Assembly: GCF_001559865.1 (NCBI RefSeq) | Contig: NZ_LOHE01000037.1 | Coordinates: 124,001 to 188,000, forward strand | DNA: 64,000 bases | Direction of reading: 5' to 3' | From: Abyssisolibacter fermentans | GTDB taxonomy: Bacteria; Bacillota; Clostridia; Tissierellales; MCWD3 | Translations under genes and position numbers: made by a program | The notes under the pieces: model-generated | What the model was told of the DNA's origin: nothing | The model's database searches: none | The model's input: the letters and a program-made list of their open reading frames with translations, nothing else | Shown: piece after piece, positions 1 to 9,086 of the stretch | Position numbering within the stretch: the first letter of the stretch is position 1 | Layout: every line of letters begins with the position of its first letter

Positions 1-1
1 A

Positions 2-697
2 GTATATGATCTAATTAACAATACTTGTAAGCTTTATGATAATATTGGTGTTGATATAAAATTAATTGATAGTACTGATAATATTATGAGTTCTTATAGA
101 ATGGTAACAGATTTTATTGGCGAAGTTAAAGCACCATATTATTTAGTCCTATCTTCACAAAAAAAGGAAGGATACCTATATAATATTGGATATATTGGAG
201 AAGAAATCATATTAGAATTTACCAAATTAGGAATAGGTACTTGTTGGGTTGGGAGCCCAGTAAGTTATGATAAGCTTTACAAAGAAGTAAATTTTAAAGA
301 TGGATATGAATTTGTCATATTGATAGCTTTTGGATATCCTGATGATAATGAAGTAAGTAAAATTAAAAAGAGATTACATAAGGACGATATTGTATTTAAA
401 GGTGAGATTAAAAAGGAGCTTATGACAATTATGGATATAGTTAAGATGGCTCCATCGTCATTAAATTCACAGCCTTGGAGGATTCATGTAGATAATAATA
501 CTTGGCATATCTATATGAAAAAAGGAAATACAATAACTAATAGTTCTTTGCATCAACTAAATAAAATAGATATGGGAATAGCAATAAGACATATAATTAA
601 AGGTTCTAAAGAACAAGGATTTAAACCAGAAATAATCTCAAGAGATAATATGAAAACTGAAGGATTAGATTATGTTTTGAGTATAAATTTTAATTAA
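2..697 (+). CDS. Nitroreductase-family protein, 3' part of the gene
   Basis: The frame is open from the first bases, so the gene starts before the window; 231 residues are visible. The sequence has a nitroreductase-fold look: a GIGTCWVG stretch after a YNIGYIGEEIILEF helix, and a second half with APSSLNSQPW, the FMN-contacting signature that these proteins usually carry near the start of a domain. Having that motif in the second half suggests the duplicated-domain TM1586-like form of flavin nitroreductases, acting on small electrophiles with NAD(P)H. The substrate cannot be told. No operon partner follows; the next gene is about 490 bp away. Confidence 0.7.
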   Translation, partial: VYDLINNTCKLYDNIGVDIKLIDSTDNIMSSYRMVTDFIGEVKAPYYLVLSSQKKEGYLYNIGYIGEEIILEFTKLGIGTCWVGSPVSYDKLYKEVNFKDGYEFVILIAFGYPDDNEVSKIKKRLHKDDIVFKGEIKKELMTIMDIVKMAPSSLNSQPWRIHVDNNTWHIYMKKGNTITNSSLHQLNKIDMGIAIRHIIKGSKEQGFKPEIISRDNMKTEGLDYVLSINFN

Positions 698-770
698 TAA
701 GCTTATAAAATATAGGTTAGCAGCAATAGTTATAACCTTCTATTTAAATAAGGAGTTAAAATCTTTATTT

Positions 771-835
771 CAAGCGATTCACACCTTATGCGATTTGGTA
801 TGAATCGCTTACTCATACGAAGGCTGAGTAGGAAT
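771..835 (+). repeat. Copy of the dispersed palindromic repeat
   Basis: Degenerate copy of the roughly 65-bp repeat best preserved at 51838-51908 and 55574-56110. It keeps the GATTTGGTATGAATCGCTTAC core and the GAGTAGGA end. A short open frame over it (788-988) has no ribosome site and is not a gene. Confidence 0.6.
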
Positions 836-870
836 CTATTTTTTTTTGCGTTTGACTTAAATAAAAAATT

Positions 871-984
871 CTATAATCCATCATCTAGAATCATACTTCC
901 ACCAGTTGCCACTCCACTTAATAACATATCCATTACTTTGTCTACAAAATCTAAAGGTATTCCTACATTAAACCATAAGTTCAT
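871..984 (-). pseudogene. Possible gene fragment, 37 codons
   Basis: On the minus strand a 37-codon frame begins MNLWFNVGIPLDFVDKVM and ends TGGSMILDDGL. The composition is protein-like, and the ending resembles the C-terminus of some dehydrogenases, but the match is too short to assign. There is no ribosome-binding site, and it lies between a repeat copy and an empty stretch. It is best read as the debris of a larger gene; it may be chance. Confidence 0.25.
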
Positions 985-1188
985 GTAATATTATTTATAC
1001 AAAATCTTTAACGAAAATAATAGAATATTGTTGTCATGAAAGAACAGATTATGAGTATATTAAAAGGTTTTATAAACAATTAGGTAGAATTTATATATAA
1101 TATGGCGAGAAACCTGTTGAAAATCATTAAATTTACTTATATTAAAAAGCAAATATAAAAAAATTTTTAGTATTAATTGGAGGGAACA

Positions 1189-1548
1189 ATGAATAAAAAT
1201 TTAAATATCGAAGAAATGTTAAAACTTTCACAGTTGCTTTGGGAACAAAATAAAGAAAATTGGTCTCCTATGGAACCTAGTTATAGTAAAGACTTTTTGT
1301 TATATTTGGTAGAAGAATTAGGAGAAGTTATAGCTATCATTAAGAAAAAAGGAACAGACAGCATAATGGAAGACAAAATAATAAGAGAAAGATTTATTGA
1401 AGAAATGGGTGATGTACTAATGTATTATATGGATGTTTTAAATAGGCTTAAGATTACTGCTGAAGAATTTTCTGAGATTTATATTAAGAAATATGAAAAA
1501 AACATGAATAGAAATTATGAAAAAGAATATAAAACGTATCAAATATAA
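1189..1548 (+). CDS. MazG-like nucleotide pyrophosphohydrolase
   Basis: 119 residues, all-alpha. The MazG metal-binding pattern is visible: EELGEV about residue 45, then EEMGDVLMYYMDVL about residues 73-86, giving the E-x2-E and E-x2-D acidic pairs that bind Mg2+ in all-alpha NTP pyrophosphatases. Such proteins hydrolyse (d)NTPs to monophosphate plus pyrophosphate and clean up unwanted nucleotides; the exact substrate is unknown. The start is the ATG preceded by GGAGGGAACA; an upstream in-frame TTG at 1177 lies inside the ribosome site and is not used. It is a single gene. Confidence 0.75.
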   Translation: MNKNLNIEEMLKLSQLLWEQNKENWSPMEPSYSKDFLLYLVEELGEVIAIIKKKGTDSIMEDKIIRERFIEEMGDVLMYYMDVLNRLKITAEEFSEIYIKKYEKNMNRNYEKEYKTYQI

Positions 1549-1707
1549 ATAGTTGATTTGTAACATAATTTATATTATAATTAAATTAATTAATATGCAA
1601 ATTAATAATGTTAAACATTATTTTTAATTTTGTAACTCTAAATAAGAAAGTTTCTTAGAAATATATTTTTTAATTAAATTCTTTGTTTTGAAAATTTATT
1701 ATTATAT

Positions 1708-1739
1708 AGAATAATATAAAATTATTATAATATTATTCT
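1708..1739. promoter_or_regulatory. Inverted repeat upstream of the AIM24 gene
   Basis: AGAATAATAT and ATATTATTCT form a perfect 10-bp dyad separated by 12 bp, 22 bp before the AIM24 start codon. It could be an operator or a 5'-UTR hairpin. The region is very AT-rich, so chance is possible. Confidence 0.3.
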
Positions 1740-1761
1740 AAAGTTAGGGGAGGTATTTTAT

Positions 1762-2622
1762 ATGGGATTTAAATTAGAAACTTACGAAAAATTAACTGGT
1801 GCTACTGATCAAACGCCAGCATTTTCATGTGTTGCTCAGGGTAATGGTGTAGTATTTGCAAAAAAAGGAGCTATGGTAGCTGATCAAGGACAATTTAAAT
1901 ATGAAAAGGTACTATTAGATCCAAATGGTGGTGGCTTGGTAAGAGGTATAGTTAATCAAGTTTCAAGAAGACTTACTGGTGAAAATATGGAAATTATGAA
2001 GGTTTCAGGACAAGGCTTAGTTATATTTGCGTGGGAAGGTAAAAACGTAAAAATAGTTCCACTTCAACCAGGTGAATCTGTTGGTGTAGAATCGGAGAAT
2101 ATTTTGGCGTTTTCAGGAAATCTTAAATATGGTGTAAGATTTATAGGAGCAGGAGTTTTATCACAAAAAGGTCTTTTTACAACTAATTTTCAAAATAATT
2201 CTGGAGAGATAGGTCATGTAGCAATTATAACTGAAGGTAATGCAATAGTATTACAAAGTCCTTGTAGAGTTGATCCAGACGCTATTATATGTTGGACTGG
2301 TCCAGATCCAGGATTAAAAATGGATGTAAACTGGAAAACTATAATTGGTCAAACATCTGGCGAGTCTTACATGTTTAATTTTAAAAATCAGGGACAATCA
2401 GTTGTATTACAACCATCTGAAAGGAAATCTGGCTTAGATGTTTCAATTGATTCTGGTGGTAGAGCACAAGGTCAAGGAAGCTCTTATCAAAATTCTAGAA
2501 ACAATATGAGTGATACTATGAATAACATAGGTCAGGCTTTTGGTGGTGGCAATAATCAAGGAAATAATGGTTCAAATCCACTTGGTAATATAGGTCAAAC
2601 GCTTGGTAGATTTTTTGATTAA
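1762..2622 (+). CDS. AIM24-family (TIGR00266-like) protein with Gly/Asn-rich tail
   Basis: 286 residues. Residues 1-220 read as the AIM24 beta-sandwich family: FAKKGAMVADQGQFKYEK, GGGLVRGIVNQVSRRLTGE and the late VVLQPSERKSGLDVSID. The last 60 residues are a low-complexity Gly/Asn/Gln tail (GQAFGGGNNQGNNGSN). AIM24-family proteins have no established bacterial reaction; they often sit beside TerD-type stress proteins, as here, where a TerD protein follows at 2972. That protein has a similar Gly/Gln linker, so the two may assemble. Start has AGGGGAGG. The 350-bp repeat between the genes means they need not share one transcript. Confidence 0.8.
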   Translation: MGFKLETYEKLTGATDQTPAFSCVAQGNGVVFAKKGAMVADQGQFKYEKVLLDPNGGGLVRGIVNQVSRRLTGENMEIMKVSGQGLVIFAWEGKNVKIVPLQPGESVGVESENILAFSGNLKYGVRFIGAGVLSQKGLFTTNFQNNSGEIGHVAIITEGNAIVLQSPCRVDPDAIICWTGPDPGLKMDVNWKTIIGQTSGESYMFNFKNQGQSVVLQPSERKSGLDVSIDSGGRAQGQGSSYQNSRNNMSDTMNNIGQAFGGGNNQGNNGSNPLGNIGQTLGRFFD

Positions 2623-2671
2623 TTAAATAGTTGTAAATTACAAACTTAAAAATGTAGATAACCTTTATTGT

Positions 2672-2936
2672 TTAGCTCGTAGTTTTTGGTGAGGGAAACC
2701 ATCTCTATACGTTATCATATAGCTTTTTCAATATGTGTATAATCTTTGACGGCTGGGCAAGAGCTCGTTTTAAAATAAATAAGAAACTCACTATTCACTG
2801 CGTTCCTAGCAGTAAGTGATTCACTCAAAATCGTAGATTTTGGTTCTCTACTTAGAAGTGTTGAAGAAACGAACTCTTGAAGTCACGCTTTCAAAGAAAC
2901 ATTAGATGGTTCCCTAGTGACTATATTGGTAGTTTT
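2672..2936. repeat. Nested inverted-repeat element between AIM24 and TerD genes
   Basis: Outer arms GAGGGAAACCATCT (2691-2704) and AGATGGTTCCCT (2904-2915) face each other. Inside lie arms AAGAGCTCGTTT (2759-2770) and AAACGAACTCTT (2867-2878), and inside those a minus-strand copy of the dispersed repeat (2784-2853). The right border, TAGTGACTATATTGG, is nearly the same as that of the 31.25-kb element. It looks like a non-coding miniature element with another repeat lodged in it; no ORF is present. Confidence 0.55.
2784..2853 (-). repeat. Copy of the dispersed palindromic repeat (inside a larger element)
   Basis: Read on the minus strand this follows the consensus almost base by base, including GAGAACCAAAATC, GTGAATCACTTACTG and CTAGGAACGCAGTGA. 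It occupies the centre of the nested inverted-repeat element at 2672-2936. Confidence 0.7.
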
Positions 2937-2971
2937 ATAACTAATAAATGATTTAACAGGAGGTAATAAAA

Positions 2972-3742
2972 ATGAGTATTAGTGGTGGTTTAGGCGGTTT
3001 AAATACTGGCAATGTTAATAATCAGCAACAACAGCAACAACCTTCTCAAGGTTTAGGAGGCCTAGGAGGAGGTATAGGTGGTGGAATAGGTGGTGCGCAA
3101 CCCCAACAATCAGTACCAGCACAAGCACCAGCGAAGCCTTCAAATGTTGTATCTCTAAAGAAAGGACAGAAGGTTTCACTAGCTAAAAGTGCAGCAAGTG
3201 TTGGAGTAAATGGACCTTTATCTGTAGTAAAAGTAGGACTTGGTTGGGATACTAATAAATATGATGGTCAAGCGGCTTTTGATTTAGATGTATTTACATT
3301 TGCATTAAAAGCAGACGGAAAAGTTAGAGATACAAATGATTTCGTATTCTATAATAACAAGCAGATACCAGAAGGTTCTATAGTTTTAAGTGGAGATAAT
3401 AGAACAGGAGCTGGAGCGGGTGACGATGAATCTGTACAAATAGATTTAACTAAAATACCACCAGCTATTGAAAAAATAGCTTTCTGTATAACTATAAATG
3501 AAGCTGAAGCTAGAGGACAAAATTTTGGTATGGTTGATAATGCTTTTGCTAGAATAATTGATGCAAATTCAGGATCTGAATTTATGAGATATGATTTATC
3601 TGAAGATTATTCTGTGGAAACAGCTTTAGTTGTAGGTGAATTGTATAAACATAATAATGAGTGGAAATTTAGAGCGGTTGGCTCAGGATATACACAAGGA
3701 TTAGTAGCATTATGCGGTGAATACGGAGTTACAGCTGAATAA
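2972..3742 (+). CDS. TerD-family stress protein with Gly/Gln-rich N-terminus
   Basis: 256 residues. Residues 1-60 are a low-complexity Gly/Gln/Pro linker; residues 60-256 are a TerD domain with AAFDLDVFTFAL, FYNNKQ, LSGDNRTGAGAGDDE and the closing GYTQGLVALCGEYG. The acidic clusters match the Ca2+-binding sites of TerD proteins. The family is linked to tellurite, oxidative and envelope stress; the biochemical role is unsettled. The start has AGGAGGTAATAAAA. It is followed directly by a strong terminator. The neighbouring AIM24 protein carries a similar Gly/Asn tail. Confidence 0.9.
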   Translation: MSISGGLGGLNTGNVNNQQQQQQPSQGLGGLGGGIGGGIGGAQPQQSVPAQAPAKPSNVVSLKKGQKVSLAKSAASVGVNGPLSVVKVGLGWDTNKYDGQAAFDLDVFTFALKADGKVRDTNDFVFYNNKQIPEGSIVLSGDNRTGAGAGDDESVQIDLTKIPPAIEKIAFCITINEAEARGQNFGMVDNAFARIIDANSGSEFMRYDLSEDYSVETALVVGELYKHNNEWKFRAVGSGYTQGLVALCGEYGVTAE

Positions 3743-3764
3743 ATTCTTATTAGATTTAAACATG

Positions 3765-3807
3765 ACAAAAAAGTTGTCTTATAATATTATGAGGCAACTT
3801 TTTTTTG
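3765..3807 (+). terminator. Terminator after the TerD gene
   Basis: AAAAAAGTTG pairs with CAACTTTTTTTT across an 18-nt loop, followed by a T run. Confidence 0.8.
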
Positions 3808-3929
3808 TAGGAAATAAAGGTTAATGCTATACAATGCTAACTATAAGTTTAATATCGATATGTGATATAATTACTATAGTACAAATTATATTTACAGAAA
3901 GTCTAATTTTATTAATAAGAGGTGATATT

Positions 3930-4478
3930 ATGAAATTAAATATAAAAAAGATTTGTATAATATCTATTGTATTAGTTTTGGCAATGTATGTAACGTTAGA
4001 CTTTCAAATTTTTATAAAATCTATAGAGAGAAGTATAATTAGTGAAATGGGTAATTTGAGAAATATAGTTATTAAGTTGGATGAAGAAATTATTGTTAAT
4101 GAAGGAGAAAAAGTTTTATTAAGCAAAGAGCAATGTCATTATTTAATTGAAATACATAATGGAGCTCGTGACATTTGGAGATCATTAAATAAATATAACC
4201 GTAAGAAAAAAGCAATTGATAAGGAAATAGAAGAAATATCAGATTGTCTTTATGATATGATGGATTTAATATTTGATATAATATCAAAAGAAGAAGGTCA
4301 TATTCTTACTTATTCAGAATATCAAAAACTAAAAGAAATAGAAGTATTATTTAAAGATAGTTATTTGCAAAAAGATAGTTTTGGAATTAGCGTTGGCTTG
4401 TTTGAAATTAATTTTTCAAGAGAATCATATAATGTATTTAAAAAGATAGAATATATATTAAATTCTAATATTAATTAA
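3930..4478 (+). CDS. Membrane-anchored protein of unknown function
   Basis: 182 residues, no family recognised. The N-terminus has a short basic stretch and one hydrophobic helix (about residues 8-24, ICIISIVLVLAMYVTLDF), so the rest is probably outside the membrane. The remainder is Glu/Lys/Ile-rich and looks helical, with a basic patch RKKKAIDKEIEE near residue 92. The start at 3930 follows AGAGGTGATATT; a longer frame to 3834 lacks a ribosome site. It resembles in layout, not clearly in sequence, the 193-residue protein at 30498. Confidence 0.6.
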   Translation: MKLNIKKICIISIVLVLAMYVTLDFQIFIKSIERSIISEMGNLRNIVIKLDEEIIVNEGEKVLLSKEQCHYLIEIHNGARDIWRSLNKYNRKKKAIDKEIEEISDCLYDMMDLIFDIISKEEGHILTYSEYQKLKEIEVLFKDSYLQKDSFGISVGLFEINFSRESYNVFKKIEYILNSNIN

Positions 4479-4515
4479 AGAAACATATAAAAATAATATT
4501 ATAAAATAGCAAAGG

Positions 4516-4968
4516 GTGATAATCACGAAAAATTTTGAAATCAATCTAATTGGTTATATTCATTCTCCATATAAGAATATTGAAGAGCTCCCAAGACAAA
4601 GTGTATTTGCTTCTAAAAAAACAGCTACAATAGAGATAAAAGAAGAATATAAAGAGGGACTAAAAGGTTTAGAAAAACATTCACACATAGTTGTGCTGTT
4701 TTATTTTCATAAATCAAAGGAGTATAAACTATTGACATCAACTCCTTGGAGTGATGAGATAAAGGGTGTTTTTGCAACTAGATCACCAAAACGTCCAAAC
4801 AAAATTGGAATTTCAATAGTTAAGTTAAATAGTATAAAAAATAATAGATTAGAAATTCAAGGAGTTGACATGTTAGATCAAACACCTATTATAGACATAA
4901 AACCTTATGAGCAAAAGCTTAATCCGAATGTAGATGTTTGTAATGAAAATATTTTACAACTTATCTGA
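4516..4968 (+). CDS. trmO: tRNA (t6A37) N6-methyltransferase TrmO
   Basis: About 150 residues matching the TrmO/TsaA (YaeB) family: IGYIHSPYKN near the start, the VFATRSPKRPNKIGIS block around residues 88-103 that builds the SAM site, and LDQTPIIDIKPY near the end. The enzyme methylates N6 of threonylcarbamoyladenosine 37 in certain Thr tRNAs using SAM. The start is uncertain: GTG at 4516 lies inside AAAGGGTGAT, the only ribosome-site-like sequence, while the codon placed where a start would be expected is ACG (4525). Followed by a perfect terminator; probably monocistronic. Confidence 0.85.
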   Translation: MIITKNFEINLIGYIHSPYKNIEELPRQSVFASKKTATIEIKEEYKEGLKGLEKHSHIVVLFYFHKSKEYKLLTSTPWSDEIKGVFATRSPKRPNKIGISIVKLNSIKNNRLEIQGVDMLDQTPIIDIKPYEQKLNPNVDVCNENILQLI

Positions 4969-5032
4969 TAATGATGAAATATAATTTTGAAATTTAACAT
5001 TAGAGGAATAAAATAGAATATATAAATTATTT

Positions 5033-5067
5033 ACTTCAGATAAAGTATAAATTTATCTGAAGTTTTT
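5033..5067 (+). terminator. Terminator after trmO
   Basis: Perfect 12-bp stem ACTTCAGATAAA / TTTATCTGAAGT with a 7-nt loop and TTTT tail. Confidence 0.85.
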
Positions 5068-5148
5068 CATATTCTCATTAAGTTTAAAAATATAATTATT
5101 TACAAAAGAAACAGTTTTTGTCGATACAAACGGCTTTTATTTTTTTTA

Positions 5149-5186
5149 TATGAGTAAGCAATTACATAAAATCGTAAAATTCTGCC
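5149..5186 (-). repeat. Degenerate copy of the dispersed palindromic repeat
   Basis: On the minus strand GCAGAATTTTACGATTTTA followed by GCTTACTCATA follows the repeat consensus with many changes. Confidence 0.35.
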
Positions 5187-5196
5187 TAAATAATAT

Positions 5197-5224
5197 AAAC
5201 CAGAGTAAATCAATACTCTGGTTT
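5197..5224 (-). terminator. Terminator after ilvE
   Basis: AAACCAGAGTA and TACTCTGGTTT form a perfect 11-bp stem just beyond the ilvE stop codon. Confidence 0.8.
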
Positions 5225-5234
5225 ATTAACAGTG

Positions 5235-6263
5235 CTATTCTACTTCAAATATCCAACCCTCAGGAGCTTTTACATCTCCAAATTGTATTCCATATAAAGT
5301 ATCATATAATTTCTTAGTAATAGGACCAACTTCAGTTTCGCTATAAAATACGTGGAGTTTATCTTTGTGCTGTATTCCTCCTATTGGAGTAATAACTGCT
5401 GCTGTTCCACAAGCACCTGCTTCTTTAAATTGATCTATTTCATCAATATATACATCACCTTCTATAGTTTCCATATTTAAATATTCCTTAGCTATATGTA
5501 ATAAAGAATATTTTGTTATACTAGGAAGTATGGAATCTGATATAGGAGTTATAAATTTGTTATCATGTGTTATACCAAAGAAGTTTGCAGCACCTACTTC
5601 TTCTATTTTTGTATGAGTTTTTGGATCTAAGTAAATACAGTCTGCAAAACCTTTATCAACTGCATTTTTGTGAGCTACTAAGCTTGCTGCATAGTTTCCA
5701 CCTACTTTAACGCCACCAGTTCCATAAGGTGCAGCTCTATCAAAATTTTCTGATATGATAAAATTAACAGGAGTCATGCCACCTTTAAAATAAGGACCAA
5801 CTGGTACACAGAATAAACAGAAAATGTATTCGGGAGCAGGTTTAACACCAACGTTATCTCCAACACCTATCATGAAAGGTCTTAGATATAAAGTTGCTCC
5901 AGTTCCATATGGTGGTACATAAGCTTCGTTAGCTTTAACAACTTGTTTACATGCATCAACGAATCTTTCAACAGGAAACTTAGGCATTAATAATGTATCG
6001 CAACTTCTTTGCATACGCTTTGCGTTTTCATCAGGTCTGAATAATTGTATTTTATTTTCTTTAGTACGATATGCTTTTAAACCTTCAAAGCATTGCTGAC
6101 CATAATGAAGAGCTGTTGAAGCTTCACTTATTGAAAGTTTATTATCTTCAACTAGCTGACCATCATCCCATTTTCCATCCTTCCATTTTGATATATATCT
6201 AAGATCTGTTTTCATGTAGCTAAATGAAAGGTTACTCCAGTCAATATTTACTTCTTTTGTCAT
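5235..6263 (-). CDS. ilvE: Branched-chain amino acid aminotransferase
   Basis: 342 residues, the usual length of the longer class-IV PLP aminotransferases. Visible marks are [15 protein letters not shown] (about 52-66), YLRPFMIG (about 125), the PLP-lysine region KVGGNYAAS (about 187) and [10 protein letters not shown] plus [10 protein letters not shown] that close the active site. It interconverts leucine, isoleucine and valine with their 2-oxo acids using glutamate/2-oxoglutarate; in an amino-acid fermenter it also feeds the oxidative branch. The ATG has GGAGGGGATAAC upstream. It stands alone with its own terminator; no T-box or other leader was recognised. Confidence 0.92.
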   Translation of the reverse strand: MTKEVNIDWSNLSFSYMKTDLRYISKWKDGKWDDGQLVEDNKLSISEASTALHYGQQCFEGLKAYRTKENKIQLFRPDENAKRMQRSCDTLLMPKFPVERFVDACKQVVKANEAYVPPYGTGATLYLRPFMIGVGDNVGVKPAPEYIFCLFCVPVGPYFKGGMTPVNFIISENFDRAAPYGTGGVKVGGNYAASLVAHKNAVDKGFADCIYLDPKTHTKIEEVGAANFFGITHDNKFITPISDSILPSITKYSLLHIAKEYLNMETIEGDVYIDEIDQFKEAGACGTAAVITPIGGIQHKDKLHVFYSETEVGPITKKLYDTLYGIQFGDVKAPEGWIFEVE

Positions 6264-6561
6264 GTTATCCCCTCCAAAAAAATATTATTATATTCAATAA
6301 TATATTATAAGATAATATTGTAAGTATCAAGAAAAATCTTTGAATAGTCTGAAAAAATATAATATTTAGATAAAAGTTGAAATAGCTAGTTTTGATTATT
6401 ATGCATTTCTTTAATAATGGATACAAAATGAAACATAAGAAATAAATAGTATAAGTTTTTGTAATAAAATGAGTATAATATTGTTTATCTCAATTTAACT
6501 GATAAAATATAATATGTGTCATTAATTATATAATATATTATAATCAATTATGGAGGAAAAT

Positions 6562-7191
6562 ATGAAATTTTTAACAAGAGATTTGTATAAAAAATTATGT
6601 TTGACAAGCATAGCTATTTTTGACAGCAGGAAAGAAGCACTTGATTATAAACAAAAGTATGGGATAGATATAAAAGATGAAATATATAAAAACTTTGAAA
6701 ATATAATTAGGTTTATTCCAGGATTATTAGACTATGTTGATAATAAAGGAGAGCTTTATTATGATGGTGCACCTTCAGATGAATTTTGTATTGCAATGAT
6801 GAACTTTCAATACAAACTTAAGTTTGAATGGATACGTATATGTAGGGAATACAACAAACATTATAATAATATAAAATCAAAACTTTCTAATAATGTCCAA
6901 AAATTAGCTATTAAAAATATACATGATTTTAAACTTACTAATGTAAAAAAGAAAAACAATGAAGTAGCTTTAGTGTTAAATGGAGGATGTAGTTATAGTA
7001 AAGATAATGAAAAGGATAATGTTAACATTATTTTCGGTGACATAAAAAACGTTAATATTCCAGAAAACTATCACAATAAAAGATGTATATTCTCTGAAAT
7101 ACACTTATCAAACATAGGTCAATTTGAATATAGAATTTTATTAGATGAAGGAGAAATACATATAATTGCTGATAATGTTGATATGCTATAA
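6562..7191 (+). CDS. DUF4085-like protein
   Basis: 209 residues. The N-terminus MKFLTRDLYKKLCL and the mixed alpha/beta body fit the DUF4085 family, which has no known function; the C-terminal half contains a Gly-containing strand VALVLNGGCSYS and ends in acidic strands (ILLDEGEIHIIADNV). No signal peptide or membrane segment. The ATG at 6562 follows GGAGGAAAAT. It is a single-gene unit with a long stem terminator. Confidence 0.6.
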   Translation: MKFLTRDLYKKLCLTSIAIFDSRKEALDYKQKYGIDIKDEIYKNFENIIRFIPGLLDYVDNKGELYYDGAPSDEFCIAMMNFQYKLKFEWIRICREYNKHYNNIKSKLSNNVQKLAIKNIHDFKLTNVKKKNNEVALVLNGGCSYSKDNEKDNVNIIFGDIKNVNIPENYHNKRCIFSEIHLSNIGQFEYRILLDEGEIHIIADNVDML

Positions 7192-7197
7192 AGCTAT

Positions 7198-7237
7198 AAA
7201 AGTTCGTTTTCTTTATAATAAAGAAGACGAACTTTTT
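7198..7237 (+). terminator. Terminator after the DUF4085 gene
   Basis: AAAAGTTCGTTTTCTT pairs with AAGAAGACGAACTTTTT around a short AT loop. Confidence 0.8.
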
Positions 7238-7384
7238 AATAGCAGAGAACCTGAAGTTTTTATCTTTTGCATCTATTGATTAGCGATACAAAGCTTTTAA
7301 AAAAATATAAACCAAAGATATATATATGTTCAAGTTTATGGGAAGTATAATATTATATTTGCAATAACTAATGGAGGTGTTTTT

Positions 7385-9031
7385 TTGATAGATTCTATGT
7401 TTTGTTATCAATGCGAGCAGACAATAGGTGCAAAGGGTTGTACTAAAGCAGGCAATTGTGGGAAGAATGCCGAAGTTGCTGCGTTACAAGATTTGCTGGT
7501 ATATCAATTAAAAGGAATGGGTTTTTATGGAGACAAGATACTAAAAAAAGGATATGAAATAGATGAAGAAATATGTAAATTTGTTGCTGATGCGTCTTTT
7601 TCTACATTGACAAATGTAAATTTTGATTCTGAAAGATTTGTAATATACCTTAAAAAAGCACAGGAGTTAAAAGAAATATTAAGAGAGTTAGCTGGTAATA
7701 TTGAAGGAAATATTCCGCAGGAAGCTTCATACAAGTTACCTGAAACTAAAGAATCTATGCTTATGGACTCAAAGAAAGCAGGAATAATGTACGATCAAGA
7801 GCTTGATCCAGATATTCGTTCTTTAAGAGAAATGCTCATATATGGTATGAAGGGTATGGGTGCTTATGCTCATCATGCTCATATTCTTGGATTTATATCT
7901 AAAGAGGTAAATGAATTCTTTTTCAAGGGATTTAATGCTGTTATTGATGATAATTTAACAGTTGATGATTTGTTTAATATTAATATGGAATTTGGTAAGG
8001 TCAATTTAGAATGTATGAGATTACTAGATGAAGCGAATACGACTTCTTATGGTAATCCAATTCCTACAGAAGTAACAATAACTATAAAGAAGGGACCGTT
8101 TATAGTTGTGTCTGGACATGATTTAAGAGATTTAAAAAATTTATTGGAGCAAACAGAGGGAAAAGGTGTTAACATATATACTCATGGTGAAATGTTACCA
8201 GCTCATGGTTATCCAGAATTGAAAAAATATAAACATTTAGTAGGTAATTTTGGTGGTGCTTGGCAAGATCAACAAAAAGAATTTGATGGTATACCAGGTG
8301 CTATCCTTATGACAACAAACTGTTTGCAAAAGCCACGTGATTCATATAAAGATAGAATATACACAACTAGTATAGTTGGTTATCCAGAGATACAGCATTT
8401 AAGCGAAGTAAATGATAAAAAAGATTTTACACCAGTGATAGAAAAAGCACTTCAATTAGGCGGATGGTCAGAAGATGAGCCTGAAAAGAAAATACTTGTT
8501 GGGTTTGGTCATAATACTGTTTTAGGAGTTGCTGACAAAGTAATAGATGCTGTCAAAACAGGGGCTATAAAGCATTTCTTTTTAATTGGTGGTTGTGATG
8601 GAGCTAGGCCGGGAAGAAATTATTATACAGAATTTGCACAGAAAACGCCTAAAGATACTGTTATTTTGACACTTGCATGTGGTAAATATAGATTTAATAA
8701 GATGGATTTTGGTAGTATAGGTGATTTGCCAAGATTGCTTGATATAGGGCAATGCAACGATTCATATTCAGCTATAAAGATAGCGTTAGCTTTAGGAGAT
8801 GCTTTTGAATGTACAGTAAATGATTTACCGTTGTCTTTGATTCTTTCTTGGTATGAACAAAAAGCCGTATGTATATTAATAACTTTACTTTCATTAGGGA
8901 TTAAAAATATATATTTAGGACCAACATTACCAGCGTTTATTTCGCCAAACGTCTTACAGATACTAATAGATAAATTTGATATTAAACCAATTTCAACTCC
9001 TGATGAAGATTTAAAAGTCATATTAGGATAG
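7385..9031 (+). CDS. hcp: Hybrid-cluster protein (hydroxylamine reductase)
   Basis: 548 residues, the normal length. The N-terminal FeS motif MFCYQCEQT...GCTKAGNCGK is visible (Cys about 7, 10, 19, 25), and later ligands of the hybrid cluster can be placed: THGEMLPAHGYPEL, TTNCLQKPR (about 312), GGCDGARPGRNYYTEFA (about 400) and LACGKYRFN (about 430). The enzyme reduces hydroxylamine to ammonia and is tied to nitrosative and oxidative stress; S-nitrosylation and NO reductase roles are also reported for the family. The start is TTG at 7385, 5 nt after GGAGGTG; the next ATG (7397) is too far from that site. It is monocistronic. Confidence 0.93.
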   Translation: MIDSMFCYQCEQTIGAKGCTKAGNCGKNAEVAALQDLLVYQLKGMGFYGDKILKKGYEIDEEICKFVADASFSTLTNVNFDSERFVIYLKKAQELKEILRELAGNIEGNIPQEASYKLPETKESMLMDSKKAGIMYDQELDPDIRSLREMLIYGMKGMGAYAHHAHILGFISKEVNEFFFKGFNAVIDDNLTVDDLFNINMEFGKVNLECMRLLDEANTTSYGNPIPTEVTITIKKGPFIVVSGHDLRDLKNLLEQTEGKGVNIYTHGEMLPAHGYPELKKYKHLVGNFGGAWQDQQKEFDGIPGAILMTTNCLQKPRDSYKDRIYTTSIVGYPEIQHLSEVNDKKDFTPVIEKALQLGGWSEDEPEKKILVGFGHNTVLGVADKVIDAVKTGAIKHFFLIGGCDGARPGRNYYTEFAQKTPKDTVILTLACGKYRFNKMDFGSIGDLPRLLDIGQCNDSYSAIKIALALGDAFECTVNDLPLSLILSWYEQKAVCILITLLSLGIKNIYLGPTLPAFISPNVLQILIDKFDIKPISTPDEDLKVILG

Positions 9032-9052
9032 AAGTTGAAAAATCAATAGTAT

Positions 9053-9086
9053 ATAAAAAAAGTCAGAGCATTTATGACTTTTTTTA
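9053..9086 (+). terminator. Terminator after hcp
   Basis: AAAAAAAGTCA / TGACTTTTTTT stem with a T-rich tail. Confidence 0.8.

Noticed and set aside
788-988. 66-codon ORF on the plus strand
   Set aside because: It lies over a dispersed-repeat copy, has no ribosome site and an amino-acid composition unlike a protein.
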